Shown one piece after another: positions 1-8,770 of a stretch of 64,000 bases of DNA. The position numbers and the translations under genes are program-made. Within the stretch, counting starts at the first letter, position 1. Every line of letters begins with the position of its first letter. The stretch spans positions 5,548,002-5,612,001 of the forward strand of contig CCMO02000001.1 of assembly GCA_000751295.2 (NCBI GenBank), read 5' to 3'. A model generated the notes under the pieces. That model had not been told where the DNA came from. It did not search any database and worked only from the letters and a program-made list of their open reading frames with translations. The DNA comes from a bacterium YEK0313 (GTDB taxonomy: Bacteria > Pseudomonadota > Alphaproteobacteria > Rhizobiales > Phreatobacteraceae).

Positions 1-823
1 CCTGCTGATCGCCGACGGCTATCCGATGGTCGACATGATGAACCAGATCTATTCCAACGAGAACGACCCGCTCAAAGGGCGCCAGCTGCCGATCATGTAC
101 TCCTCCAAGGAGCACGGCTTCTTCTCGATCTCGGGCAATCTCGCGACCCAGTTCGTCCAGGCGGTCGGCTGGGCCATGGCCTCGGCGATCAAGGGCGACA
201 GCCGCATCGCCGTCGGCTGGGTCGGCGACGGCTCGACCGCCGAATCCGATTTCCACGCCGCGCTCGTCTTCGCCTCCACCTACCGGGCGCCTGTTGTCCT
301 CAACATCGTCAACAACCAGTGGGCGATCTCGACCTTCCAGGGCATCGCCCGCGGCGGCTCCGGCACCTTCGCCGCGCGCGGCCTCGGTTTCGGCCTGCCG
401 GCGCTGCGTGTCGACGGCAACGACTATCTCGCCGTCCATGCGGTGGCCAAATGGGCGGTCGAGCGGGCGCGCAGCAATCTCGGGCCGACCCTCGTCGAAT
501 ATGTCACCTACCGGGTCGGCGCCCATTCGACCTCGGACGATCCCTCCGCCTACCGGCCGAAGACCGAATCCGCGGCCTGGCCGCTCGGCGACCCGGTGAT
601 CCGCCTGAAGAACCACCTGATCCATCGCGGCCTCTGGTCGGAGGAGCGGCACAAGCAGGCGGAAGCCGAGATCCTCGACACCGTCATCACCGCCCAGAAG
701 GAAGCCGAGCGGCACGGCACGCTGCATTCCGGCGGCAAGCCTTCCGCGCGCGACATGTTCGAGGGCGTCTATGCGCAGATGCCGCCGCATCTGCGCCGCC
801 AGCGCCAGCAGGCGGGGGTCTGA
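1..823 (+). CDS. bkdA1: 2-oxoisovalerate dehydrogenase E1 alpha, 5'-truncated by window
   Basis: Thiamine-diphosphate-dependent decarboxylating subunit of the branched-chain 2-oxoacid dehydrogenase complex, acting in the cytoplasm in Val/Leu/Ile breakdown. The reading frame is already open at base 2 (codons for LLIADGYPM), so the ATG at 26 is internal and the true start lies upstream; about 274 C-terminal residues are visible. The TPP/Mg motif is seen as GDGSTAESD followed by NIVNNQWAIS, and the E1alpha regulatory loop as AHSTSDDPSAYR. It stops 4 bp before the E1beta start and is followed by E2 and E3, the usual bkd order. A pyruvate or acetoin E1alpha is the alternative, but the alpha/beta split and the motifs fit the branched-chain type. 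Confidence 0.92.
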   Translation, partial: LLIADGYPMVDMMNQIYSNENDPLKGRQLPIMYSSKEHGFFSISGNLATQFVQAVGWAMASAIKGDSRIAVGWVGDGSTAESDFHAALVFASTYRAPVVLNIVNNQWAISTFQGIARGGSGTFAARGLGFGLPALRVDGNDYLAVHAVAKWAVERARSNLGPTLVEYVTYRVGAHSTSDDPSAYRPKTESAAWPLGDPVIRLKNHLIHRGLWSEERHKQAEAEILDTVITAQKEAERHGTLHSGGKPSARDMFEGVYAQMPPHLRRQRQQAGV

Positions 824-827
824 CGCC

Positions 828-1841
828 ATGCCCAGAATGACCATGATCGAGGCGATCCGCGGCGCCATGGACGTCGCCATGGAGCGCGACGACAATGTCG
901 TCGTGTTCGGCGAGGATGTCGGCTATTTCGGCGGCGTCTTCCGCTGCACCCAGGGCCTCCAGCAGAAGTACGGCAAGAGCCGCTGCTTCGATGCCCCGAT
1001 CAACGAACTCGGCATCGTCGGCACCGCCATCGGCATGGCCGCCTATGGCCTCAAGCCCTGCGTCGAGATCCAGTTTGCCGACTACATGTATCCGGCCTAC
1101 GACCAGATCGTCTCGGAGGCCGCGCGCCTGCGCTACCGTTCCAACGGCGAGTTCACCTGCCCGATCGTCGTGCGCATGCCGACCGGCGGCGGCATTTTCG
1201 GCGGCCAGACCCACAGCCAGAGCCCGGAAGCGCTGTTCACCCACGTCTCCGGCCTCAAGACGGTCGTGCCGTCCAATCCCTATGACGCCAAGGGCCTCCT
1301 GATCGCCGCGATCGAGGACCCCGATCCGGTCGTCTTCCTGGAGCCCAAGCGGCTCTACAACGGACCCTTCGACGGCCATCACGACCGGCCGGTGACGCCC
1401 TGGTCCAGGCATGCGCTCGGCGAAGTGCCCGAGGGCCATTTCACCGTTCCGCTCGGCAAGGCGGCGATCCGGCGCGAGGGCGCCGCGATCACCATCCTCG
1501 CCTATGGCACCATGGTCTATGTCGCCGAGGCGGCCGCCGCCGAGACCGGCATCGATGCGGAGATCGTCGACCTGCGCACGCTGCTGCCGCTCGATCTCGA
1601 CACCATCGTCGCCTCGGTGAAGAAGACCGGTCGCTGCGTCGTGATTCACGAGGCGACGCTCACCTCGGGCTTCGGTGCCGAACTCGCAGCGCTCGTCCAG
1701 GAGCATTGCTTCTTCCACCTGGAAGCGCCGGTGATCCGCGTTGCCGGCTGGGACACGCCCTATCCGCACGCCCAGGAATGGGACTATTTCCCGGGGCCCG
1801 CCCGGCTTGGCCGGGCGCTCGTCGAAGCGATGGAGGCCTGA
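828..1841 (+). CDS. bkdA2: 2-oxoisovalerate dehydrogenase E1 beta
   Basis: Beta subunit of the E1 component (337 aa), completing the active site with E1alpha. The frame is open further upstream, but the ATG at 828 just after the E1alpha stop gives the family N-terminus MPRMTMIEAIRGAMD. Seen: the transketolase pyrimidine-domain motif FGEDVGYFGGVFR, the conserved INELGIVGTAIGMA segment and the C-terminal transketolase domain with EIVDLRTLLPLD. The 4-bp gap upstream and 2-bp gap to the E2 start imply a single mRNA. Length is normal for the family. Confidence 0.95.
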   Translation: MPRMTMIEAIRGAMDVAMERDDNVVVFGEDVGYFGGVFRCTQGLQQKYGKSRCFDAPINELGIVGTAIGMAAYGLKPCVEIQFADYMYPAYDQIVSEAARLRYRSNGEFTCPIVVRMPTGGGIFGGQTHSQSPEALFTHVSGLKTVVPSNPYDAKGLLIAAIEDPDPVVFLEPKRLYNGPFDGHHDRPVTPWSRHALGEVPEGHFTVPLGKAAIRREGAAITILAYGTMVYVAEAAAAETGIDAEIVDLRTLLPLDLDTIVASVKKTGRCVVIHEATLTSGFGAELAALVQEHCFFHLEAPVIRVAGWDTPYPHAQEWDYFPGPARLGRALVEAMEA

Positions 1842-1843
1842 CC

Positions 1844-3157
1844 GTGGCGGACCATGTGATCAAGCTGCCCGATGTCGGCGAAGGCGTCGCCGAGGCCGAG
1901 CTCGTCGAATGGCACGTCAAGGTCGGTGATCTCGTCCGCGAGGATACCGTGCTCGCCGCCGTCATGACCGACAAGGCGACGGTCGAGATCCCCTCGCCGG
2001 TCGACGGCGAGATCACCTGGCTCGGTGCCAAGATCGGTGATGTCGTGGCGGTCGGCTCGCCGCTGATCCGGCTGAAGGTCGAAGGCGACGGCGCAGGCCC
2101 CGAGGAGCCCGCTGCCGAAGCAGCTCCCGTCGAGGCCAAAGAGGAAGCCGCCAAGGCAGCTTCGGCCAAGGTCGCGGCGAAGACGGACCCTGCCCAGGCA
2201 GCGCCGCCGCCGGAACTCGCACGCACGCCCGCACCCGCGGCGAGGCCGCCGGCGCCGCCTGCCACCCTGAGACGCACGGCGGGCGAGAAGCCGATCGCCT
2301 CGCCCGCCGTGCGTCTCAGGGCGCGCGAAGCCGGCATCGACCTGCGCCAGGTGCGCGGCACCGGCCCGGCCGGCCGGATCGGCCATGAGGATCTCGACGC
2401 CTTCATCGCGCGCGGCCCGTCGAGCGAGCGGGCCGGCGGCGGCCTTGCCGAGAACCATTCCGTCGAGGACATCAAGGTGGTGGGCCTGCGCCGGCGCATC
2501 GCCGAGAAGATGGCGCTGTCGAAGTCGCGCATCCCGCACATCACCTATGTCGAGGAGGTTGACGTCACCGCGCTGGAGGACCTGCGCGCGGCGCTCAACA
2601 AGGCCAAGCGCGCCGACCAGGCGAAGCTCACCCTCCTGCCCTTCCTGATGCGCGCCATGGTCAAGGCACTGGCCGACCAGCCGGGCCTCAACGCCCTGTT
2701 CGACGACGATGCCGGCATCATCCACCAGCATGGCGGCATCCATATCGGCATTGCCGCGCAGACCCCGACGGGCCTCGTCGTGCCGGTGGTGAAACATGCC
2801 GAGGCGCGCGATCTCTGGAACTGCGCCGCGGAGGTGAACCGCCTGGCGGACGCCGCCAAGGCCGGCACCGTGACGCGCGAGGAGCTGACCGGCTCGACCA
2901 TCACCATCACCTCGCTCGGCGCGATGGGCGGCGTGGTGACGACGCCAGTCATCAACTATCCGGAGGTCGCCATCGTCGGCGTCAACAAGATGATGATCCG
3001 CCCGGTCTGGGACGGCACGGGCTTCATCCCGCGCAAGATGATGAACCTCTCCTCCAGCTTCGACCATCGTGTCGTCGACGGCTGGGACGCCGCGGTCTTC
3101 GTCCAGCGCCTCAAGACGCTGCTCGAAACCCCGGCCATGATCTTCGTCGAGGGCTGA
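1844..3157 (+). CDS. bkdB: Branched-chain 2-oxoacid dehydrogenase E2 (dihydrolipoyl acyltransferase)
   Basis: Core acyltransferase of the complex, 437 aa, starting at a GTG 2 bp after the E1beta stop (VADHVIKLPDVGEG). Domains in order: one lipoyl domain (about 1-80) with lipoyl-lysine K44 in MTDKATVEIPSP; an Ala/Pro-rich linker; the E3/E1-binding domain (about 145-185, ASPAVRLRAREAGID...GTGPAGRI); and the catalytic domain ending in HRVVDGWDAA, whose H408 and D412 form the HxxxDG active-site motif. The single lipoyl domain fits bacterial branched-chain E2. The GTG is preferred because it gives the canonical N-terminus; the longer frame overlaps E1beta. Confidence 0.94.
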   Translation: MADHVIKLPDVGEGVAEAELVEWHVKVGDLVREDTVLAAVMTDKATVEIPSPVDGEITWLGAKIGDVVAVGSPLIRLKVEGDGAGPEEPAAEAAPVEAKEEAAKAASAKVAAKTDPAQAAPPPELARTPAPAARPPAPPATLRRTAGEKPIASPAVRLRAREAGIDLRQVRGTGPAGRIGHEDLDAFIARGPSSERAGGGLAENHSVEDIKVVGLRRRIAEKMALSKSRIPHITYVEEVDVTALEDLRAALNKAKRADQAKLTLLPFLMRAMVKALADQPGLNALFDDDAGIIHQHGGIHIGIAAQTPTGLVVPVVKHAEARDLWNCAAEVNRLADAAKAGTVTREELTGSTITITSLGAMGGVVTTPVINYPEVAIVGVNKMMIRPVWDGTGFIPRKMMNLSSSFDHRVVDGWDAAVFVQRLKTLLETPAMIFVEG

Positions 3158-3161
3158 CGCG

Positions 3162-4559
3162 ATGAAAGAGATTTCCTGCAAGCTGCTGGTCATCGGCGGC
3201 GGCCCGGGCGGCTATATCGCCGCGATCCGCGCCGGCCAGCTCGGCCTCGACACCGTGATCGTCGAGAAGCGCAAGCTCGGCGGCACCTGCCTGACGATCG
3301 GCTGCATCCCCTCCAAGGCGCTCATCCATGCCGCGGAGGAGTTCGACAAGGCGAGCCACATGGCCGCCGGTACCAGCCCGCTCGGCATCACCGTGGCGAA
3401 GCCGGCGCTCGATCTGGCCAAGACCATCGCCTGGAAGGACGGCATCGTCGGCCGCCTCAACAGCGGCGTCGCGGGCCTCCTGAAGAAGGCGCGCGTCAAG
3501 ATCGTCGGCGGCACCGCGCGCTTTCGCGACGGCAAGACCGTCGAGGTCGAGACCGAGACCGGCCTGCAGGTGATCCGCGCCGAGACGGTCGTCATCGCCA
3601 CCGGCTCGGCGCCGGCCGAACTGCCTTTCCTGCCCTTCGGCGGACCGGTCATCTCCTCGACCGAAGCGCTCGCCCTGACCAGGCTGCCGAAGGCGCTCGC
3701 CATTGTCGGCGCCGGCTATATCGGCCTCGAGCTCGGCATGGCCTTCGCCAAGTTCGGCACCGCCGTGACCGTGGTCGAGGCCGAAGCGCGCATCCTGCCG
3801 CAATATGACGCCGAACTGACCCGGCCGGTCGCCAGGCGCCTCGGCGAGCTCGGCGTCGAGGTGCTGACCGGCGCCAAGGCCAAGGGGCTGGCGCCGAAGA
3901 GCGACGGACTGCTCGTCGAAACCGCCGCCGGCACCGACCGGCGCATCGCCGCCGACCGGATCCTCGTCACGGTCGGCCGCCGGCCGGTCACCGAGGGCTG
4001 GGGTCTCGAAGAGCTCGGTCTCGACATGGACGGCCGCTTCATCCGCATCGACGACCGCTGCCGGACCTCGATGCGCGGCATCTACGCCATCGGCGACGTG
4101 ACGGGCGAACCCATGCTCGCCCACCGCGCCATGGCCCAGGGCGAGATGGTCGCCGAGATCGTCGCCGGCCATGCCCGCAGCTGGGACAAGCGCGCCATCG
4201 CCGCGGTCTGCTTCACCGATCCCGAGATCGTCACCGTCGGCCTGTCGCCCGATGCGGCGCGCGTCGGCGGCATCGAGGTGAAGACCGGCCAGTTCCCGTT
4301 CACCGCCAATGGCCGCGCCATGACCATGCTGGGCGAGGCCGGTTTCGTGCGCGTCGTCGCGCGTGCCGACAATCACCTGGTGCTCGGCATCCAGGCCGTC
4401 GGCCAGGGCGTCTCGGAACTGGCCGCCGCCTTCGGCCTGGCGCTCGAAATGGGGGCTCGCCTCGAGGACATTGCCGGCACGATCCACGCCCACCCGACCC
4501 AGGGCGAAGGTTTCCAGGAGGCGGCGCTGAAGGCGCTTGGCCACGCGCTGCACATTTGA
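3162..4559 (+). CDS. lpdV: Dihydrolipoyl dehydrogenase (E3)
   Basis: FAD/NAD+ flavoprotein (465 aa) that reoxidises the E2 lipoyl groups. Seen: FAD-binding GGGPGG at 12-17, the redox-active disulfide C43/C48 in GGTCLTIGCIPSK (many homologues have NVG where this has TIG), a second Rossmann motif GAGYIGLELG, the FAD-contacting AIGDV segment, and the C-terminal catalytic pair H444/E449 in HAHPTQGE. It is the last gene of the bkd operon, 4 bp after E2. Clustering with bkd genes suggests a dedicated E3 (LpdV type) rather than the general one. Confidence 0.94.
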   Translation: MKEISCKLLVIGGGPGGYIAAIRAGQLGLDTVIVEKRKLGGTCLTIGCIPSKALIHAAEEFDKASHMAAGTSPLGITVAKPALDLAKTIAWKDGIVGRLNSGVAGLLKKARVKIVGGTARFRDGKTVEVETETGLQVIRAETVVIATGSAPAELPFLPFGGPVISSTEALALTRLPKALAIVGAGYIGLELGMAFAKFGTAVTVVEAEARILPQYDAELTRPVARRLGELGVEVLTGAKAKGLAPKSDGLLVETAAGTDRRIAADRILVTVGRRPVTEGWGLEELGLDMDGRFIRIDDRCRTSMRGIYAIGDVTGEPMLAHRAMAQGEMVAEIVAGHARSWDKRAIAAVCFTDPEIVTVGLSPDAARVGGIEVKTGQFPFTANGRAMTMLGEAGFVRVVARADNHLVLGIQAVGQGVSELAAAFGLALEMGARLEDIAGTIHAHPTQGEGFQEAALKALGHALHI

Positions 4560-4641
4560 CAATGAAATGGCCTGCCCTGTCGCGCCGACCGGCTCTGCAG
4601 CTAAGGCTGTCTCGGGAAGCGCAATCCAATCCCGGCAGATC

Positions 4642-4938
4642 TCAGCTCGACGCCGCTTCCGTCCAATCCTCGTGCCCGTGACGCACACGGACAATGAGAA
4701 CGTCGCCATCCTCGCCAATACGATAGATCACCAGATGCGCCCTGAAGGGATGAATACGCATCGGCGGCGATAGTTCATGGCGCTCGCGCGCCATGCGCGG
4801 ATTGGCGGCGATCAGGTCGAAGATGCCGAACAGTTCGTCATGGTACAGCCGGGCTTGTGCAATGCCGAACAGGCGCACGCCATTCTAGGCAATGCCGACA
4901 ATGTCCTCTTCAGCCGCGAGGGAAAGGCGAAACCCCAC
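4642..4938 (-). pseudogene. parE: ParE/RelE-family toxin with in-frame amber stop
   Basis: Follows the ParD-type antitoxin on the minus strand. From a GTG at 4938 the frame reads VGFRLSLAAEEDIVGIA, meets TAG at 4887-4885 (codon 18), then continues NGVRLFGIAQARLYHDELFG to a ParE-like C-terminus with YRIGEDGDVLIVRVRHGHEDW. Both sides of the stop look like ParE, so this is a nonsense change (a GAG codon would be typical there) or a base error, not a chance ORF. An internal GTG at 4878 could give a 78-aa product lacking the first helix. ParE toxins poison DNA gyrase, but activity of this allele is doubtful. Confidence 0.75.
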
Positions 4939-4959
4939 CGTCGATCGCCGCGCGGAGTT

Positions 4960-5193
4960 TCACGCGCGTGCCAGCGCCGCCGCAAACAGGTCGTCCGCGG
5001 TCCTGTCGCCGATGCCGCTCTTCAAGCCTTCGTCGACAAGGCGCTGCATGGCGGCAATCCTGTCGTTGCGCTCCTGATCCCGGCGGATGAGGTCACGCAC
5101 ATAGTCGCTCGCATTGGCGTATCGACCGCTTCGCGCCTGCGCCTCGACCCAATCTTTCATCGGGTCGGGCAAGGATACGTTCATCGTCGCCAT
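4960..5193 (-). CDS. parD: ParD/CC2985-type antitoxin
   Basis: Small (77 aa) ribbon-helix-helix antitoxin: MATMNVSLPDPMKDWVEAQ then RYANASDYVRDLIRRDQER, with an acidic/alanine-rich C-terminal tail that would wrap the toxin. The start at 5193 is chosen over an earlier ATG because AAAGGAG lies 6 nt upstream and the family begins with MxxMNVSLP. The damaged toxin begins 21 bp downstream. An 8-bp inverted repeat just upstream (5203-5234) is a candidate autoregulatory operator. Confidence 0.85.
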   Translation of the reverse strand: MATMNVSLPDPMKDWVEAQARSGRYANASDYVRDLIRRDQERNDRIAAMQRLVDEGLKSGIGDRTADDLFAAALARA

Positions 5194-5202
5194 GGCGGTC
5201 TC

Positions 5203-5234
5203 CTTTGGCATCAAGGCCGCATAGTTTGCCAAAG
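5203..5234. promoter_or_regulatory. Inverted repeat upstream of parD
   Basis: CTTTGGCA (5203-5210) and TGCCAAAG (5227-5234) form a perfect 8-bp inverted repeat with a 16-bp spacer, ending 10 bp before the antitoxin start codon. ParD-type ribbon-helix-helix antitoxins repress their own promoter through such repeats. Binding here is inferred. Confidence 0.5.
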
Positions 5235-5298
5235 CTTGTCAAAAAATTGATCCACTGGCCGACCGGCGCCTATCCTGCCATTTCGGCTTTCGCCGCGC

Positions 5299-5901
5299 TC
5301 AGCGCGCCGGACCACCCTCGAGCCAGCCGCGGCCGCGTGCATAGAGCGCCTCGACCTCGGGGCCGCTGAGCCCAGGCATGTCGCGCTTCACGCGATAGCC
5401 GATCTCCTCCTGGATATAGGCCAGATGACGGTAGCCGGCCGGCAGGGCCGCCAGAACCTCCTGCTTGAGGCTGAGCCGTACGGCCGGATCGACCGGATCG
5501 ATCCGGTCCTTTTCGTAGATCGGCTGGCGCAGGACGACGCCCCAGCGCCCGTCGCGCTTCTCCACGAAGTCGAAGAAGCGCCCGGTGCAGACGACGTCGC
5601 AGAGGACGCCGTGCACCTCGGCGCGCTGGGAGATGGTCATCTTGGTCTGGGCGATGGCCCGGGTACCGGCGAGCTCGATGCTCATCCCGCCGAGGAAATG
5701 CAGGATGCTGACGCCCCGCGACCGCCCCTCGCGGCTCACCTTGATGAAGTCCGTCGCCGGCCCCTGGAACCAGGTCGCCGACATCCAGCCGTCGTCGTGC
5801 CAGACGGTCGCGAAGCGCTCCCAGTCGCCGGCATCACGCCAGACCGCCCAGTTTTCGATGAGCTCGCGAATGATCAGGCGATCCATCAAAGATGCGTCCA
5901 T
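5299..5901 (-). CDS. SnoaL-like / NTF2-fold protein
   Basis: A 200-aa protein with the SnoaL-like alpha+beta cone fold: RELIENWAVWRDAGDWERFATVWHDDGW at the N-terminus is the usual NTF2/SnoaL opening, followed by hydrophobic beta strands. Family members include polyketide cyclases, dehydratases, dioxygenase beta subunits and many enzymes of unknown substrate; I cannot assign a reaction. It is divergent from the IclR gene, so the palindromes at 5962-5996 may control both. Start at the first ATG (5901). Confidence 0.7.
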   Translation of the reverse strand: MDASLMDRLIIRELIENWAVWRDAGDWERFATVWHDDGWMSATWFQGPATDFIKVSREGRSRGVSILHFLGGMSIELAGTRAIAQTKMTISQRAEVHGVLCDVVCTGRFFDFVEKRDGRWGVVLRQPIYEKDRIDPVDPAVRLSLKQEVLAALPAGYRHLAYIQEEIGYRVKRDMPGLSGPEVEALYARGRGWLEGGPAR

Positions 5902-5961
5902 CGGTTAGGATCCTCGGCTGCCGGCCGCCCGCATTCTGGACAACGGGATCGGCCTCATATA

Positions 5962-5996
5962 GTTTACATTCATAAACCGGTTCACCAAATGAAAAC
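5962..5996. promoter_or_regulatory. Tandem IclR-like operators at the iclR promoter
   Basis: Two palindromic elements: GTTTACATTCATAAAC (5962-5977, arms GTTTA/TAAAC) and the less perfect GTTCACCAAATGAAAAC (5980-5996), which runs over the ATG of the IclR gene. The second resembles the perfect site GTTTCACAAATGAAAC upstream of the Bug-type gene at 6852. Position over the start codon suggests autorepression; regulator binding is inferred. Confidence 0.6.
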
Positions 5997-6762
5997 CGAG
6001 CCGACTGCCGCCGTCAAGTCCGCCGACCGCGCCCTCGACATTCTCGAACATGTCGGCGACGCGACCGAGCCGCCGTCCTTTTCCCGCCTCATGGCGGATC
6101 TCGCCATTCCCCGCAGCAGCCTGTTCCACCTTCTGAACACGCTCCTGGCGCGCGGCTATCTCGACCAGGACGTGGGCAGCGGGCGTTATCGCCTCGGCCC
6201 CAGGGTCGCGATGCTCGCCGGGCGGATGGCCGGGCCGCCGCTCGCGGTCCTCGTCCAGCCGGTGCTCGACGACCTGAGCCATCAGCTCAACGAAACCTCC
6301 GGCTTCTACGTGCGGGCCGGCGACCGGGCCGAGACGATCGCTTCGGCCGTCGGCAACCAGGCCCTCTCCTATACGATGAAGGTGGGCGAACGCGCCCCGC
6401 TCTATGCGGTTTCCGCCGGCAAGGTGCTACTGGCGGCGCTGCCGCCGGAGGAGATCGCGGCCTATCTGGAAAGCGTCGGCCTCGACGAGATCACGCCTAC
6501 CACCATCCGCTCCAAGGACCGGCTGCAGGAAGAGATCGCCGCCGTGCGCCGCGATCGTTTCGCCTATTCGCGCGAGGAGTTCACGCCGGGCATTACCGGT
6601 ATCGCGACCGCCGTCCTGCGCCACGGCGTCGTTTGCGGCGCGCTCAATCTCGCCGTCCCGACCGCACGTTTCCCGCAAAGCCGCGAGGCCCTGTTCCGGC
6701 GCCACCTGGAGGCGAGCGCCGCAGCGCTCGGCCGCCGTCTCGAGCAGAGCCCGCCGGCCTGA
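5989..6762 (+). CDS. IclR-family transcriptional regulator
   Basis: 257-aa regulator with an N-terminal winged helix (about 12-65, SADRALDILEHVGD...PRSSLFHLLNTLLARGYL) and a C-terminal IclR effector-binding domain (about 80-250, with SAGKVLLAALP and GVVCGALNLAVP). The frame is open upstream, but the ATG at 5989 gives the normal family length. IclR proteins bind small carboxylic or aromatic ligands. The flanking SnoaL-like and Bug-type genes and the matching palindromes at both promoters suggest a local regulator. Confidence 0.88.
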   Translation: MKTEPTAAVKSADRALDILEHVGDATEPPSFSRLMADLAIPRSSLFHLLNTLLARGYLDQDVGSGRYRLGPRVAMLAGRMAGPPLAVLVQPVLDDLSHQLNETSGFYVRAGDRAETIASAVGNQALSYTMKVGERAPLYAVSAGKVLLAALPPEEIAAYLESVGLDEITPTTIRSKDRLQEEIAAVRRDRFAYSREEFTPGITGIATAVLRHGVVCGALNLAVPTARFPQSREALFRRHLEASAAALGRRLEQSPPA

Positions 6763-6834
6763 CCCGCCCCGGAAAAGGCTGCAGCGCACCGACGGCGCCG
6801 CCAGGCCATTGACCGCGGACCACCTTTTGCTTAG

Positions 6835-6867
6835 GTTCACATATAAGAACAGTTTCACAAATGAAAC
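6835..6867. promoter_or_regulatory. Tandem IclR-like operators upstream of Bug-type gene
   Basis: GTTCACATATAAGAAC (6835-6850, arms GTTC/GAAC) and GTTTCACAAATGAAAC (6852-6867, perfect 6-bp arms, 4-bp centre) lie 17 bp apart centre to centre, 49 bp before the start at 6916. They resemble the pair in front of the IclR gene. Confidence 0.65.
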
Positions 6868-6915
6868 TTCGCGGACGCAAAGGCGCTGCCGCGAAACGAG
6901 CCTGGGGAGGCCGTC

Positions 6916-7890
6916 ATGATTCTCTCGCGCCGCGACGCGCTGGCCCTCTGCGCCGGCATGGCCGCTTTTCCGGCAGGCGCCGCCGACTATCCGAGCCAGG
7001 CGATCAGGCTGATCGTGCCGCAGCCGGCCGGCGGCGGTTTCGACACGGTCGCGCGCATTCTCGCCGACCGGCTGGCGCCGCGCCTCGGCCAGGCGGTGGT
7101 GGTGGAGAACCGGCAGGGCGCGGGCACGATCGTCGGCACGCAGGCCGCGGCGCAGGCCGCGGCCGACGGCTACACCCTGCTGCTCGGCGGCCTCTCCAAC
7201 ATCGCGCTCAATCCCGGCCTCTATCCGTCCCTGCCCTATGATCCCGAAAAGGATCTCGCGCCGGTCGGCCTCGCCGTCAGCTGGTCCTATACGCTCATCG
7301 CCCGCAAGGACCTGCCGCAGCGCGATCTCGCCGCGCTGATCGCCTTTGCCCGTGCCAATCCCGGCCGCGTCACCTATGCCTCGGCCGGCCGTGGCTCAGG
7401 GCAGCACATCGCCGCCGCGGTGACCGAACATCTCGCCGGCGTCAGGATGACCCATGTACCCTATCGCGGCGCCCAGGCGGCCTATCAGGACCTGATGGGC
7501 GGGCGGGTCGATCTGTTCTTCGACATTTCCTCGACCGCCCGCGCGCAGGTCGAGGCCGGCACGGTCAGGCCGCTCGCCGTCTCCTCGCGGCAGCGCCAGC
7601 CGTTCCATCCCGACGTGCCGAGCGTCGCGGAGACCGGCATCGCCGATCTCGACATGGAAAGCTGGTTCGGCCTGTTCGCGCCCGCAGCGACGGCGCCCGC
7701 CATCCTCGAGCGGCTGCGCCGCGAGCTTGCCGCTGTGCTCGCCCTGCCCGATGTCGACACCGCATTCGCGCGCACCGGGGGCCGCGTCCTGAAGCTCGGC
7801 GCGGAGGAGACCCGCGCGCAGATCCGCGGCGACATCGAGCGGTGGACCCGGCTGATCCGTGCGGCCGGGCTCACCGAGGCGGCAAACTGA
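6916..7890 (+). CDS. Tripartite tricarboxylate transporter-type binding protein (Bug/TctC family)
   Basis: 324-aa periplasmic solute-binding protein. An N-terminal signal (LSRRDALALCAGMAAFPAGAA, residues about 3-23, possible twin-arginine start) precedes the Bug fold with YPSQAIRLIVPQPAGGGFDTVAR, AAADGYTLLLGG and THVPYRGAQAAYQDLMGGRVDLFF. GGGGAGG-like Shine-Dalgarno sits just upstream. Bug proteins bind carboxylates for TctAB transporters or sensory systems; no tctA/tctB gene is in the window, so this is an orphan receptor. Probably controlled by the adjacent IclR protein. Confidence 0.9.
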   Translation: MILSRRDALALCAGMAAFPAGAADYPSQAIRLIVPQPAGGGFDTVARILADRLAPRLGQAVVVENRQGAGTIVGTQAAAQAAADGYTLLLGGLSNIALNPGLYPSLPYDPEKDLAPVGLAVSWSYTLIARKDLPQRDLAALIAFARANPGRVTYASAGRGSGQHIAAAVTEHLAGVRMTHVPYRGAQAAYQDLMGGRVDLFFDISSTARAQVEAGTVRPLAVSSRQRQPFHPDVPSVAETGIADLDMESWFGLFAPAATAPAILERLRRELAAVLALPDVDTAFARTGGRVLKLGAEETRAQIRGDIERWTRLIRAAGLTEAAN

Positions 7891-7903
7891 GACGCTAGTC
7901 TAT

Positions 7904-8593
7904 TCAGGCGACGAGCGGAATCAGGCGTCGCAATTCGCCGGCGAGATTGTCGACCGCGGCCTCGTCGCCGGCGAGCTGCCGGAGCAGATGGCGCTGGAAC
8001 AGGCCGTCGAAGAGCGCATAGAGAGCGGCCGGCGAGACCGCCGGCTGGCGACCGTCGAACGCCGCCAGGCGCGCCAGGATGCGCCAGACCATGTCTTCCA
8101 GGCTCTTGTCGATGGCCTCGACATCGTCCTGGAACGCCTTCTCGAATAGCGCCTGCGAGCGCAGCTCGTACCAGAGCCGGTGCATCGGCGCCTCGTCGCG
8201 CAGCGTCTCGCCGAGCTTGCCCAGAAACCCGTCGATGAGCTCGTCGCGGCTGCGCGCCGTCACCGTGATCTGGTCGTAGCGGCCGACGCAGCGCGCCTTG
8301 TAGTGCTTCACGGCGCAGCAGATCAGGTCGACCTTGTCGACGAAATAATAATGGAAGACGCCGTGCGAGAACTCCGAGTTCTGGGCGATCTCGCGCAGGC
8401 TCGCCCGGGCAAATCCGAGCTCCGCGAGTGTCTGCAGGGCGGCATCGGCAAGCTCCATGCGACGCTCGTCGAACTTGTTGACGCCCGCACGCTCCTGTCG
8501 CCGCGCCACGGCCCCGGCCGGCCCACGCCTGGGGGCCGCCGCCGTACCGCGCCTCGTCGCATGCTGGCGCACCGTGCTGCCTGTGACTGCCAT
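7904..8593 (-). CDS. TetR/AcrR-family regulator
   Basis: About 229 aa: N-terminal helix-turn-helix near 50-95 (ADAALQTLAELGFARASLREIAQNSEF, then GVFHYYFVDKVDLICCAVKHY, close to the TetR signature) and a helical ligand-binding C-terminus. The frame runs to 8800, but that start would lie inside the operators; the ATG at 8593 is chosen, leaving a basic extension before the HTH, and a later start is possible. Divergent from the SDR gene with two palindromes between them. Confidence 0.82.
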   Translation of the reverse strand: MAVTGSTVRQHATRRGTAAAPRRGPAGAVARRQERAGVNKFDERRMELADAALQTLAELGFARASLREIAQNSEFSHGVFHYYFVDKVDLICCAVKHYKARCVGRYDQITVTARSRDELIDGFLGKLGETLRDEAPMHRLWYELRSQALFEKAFQDDVEAIDKSLEDMVWRILARLAAFDGRQPAVSPAALYALFDGLFQRHLLRQLAGDEAAVDNLAGELRRLIPLVA

Positions 8594-8770
8594 TGCCGCT
8601 GCTACACCATCCTCGACCGTCTCCCATTTAGGCGCCGCCGCCCGGCTTGACAACATTGAGGGCCGGTGCCGCCGGCGTTCCGGCGGCATGACGCCGGGAC
8701 CGTGCCGCCGAACCGGCGCCGGACCAGCTTCGGGGGCTCCTCGCCCCGCCAGGTGGCGCTCGCCGCCTTC

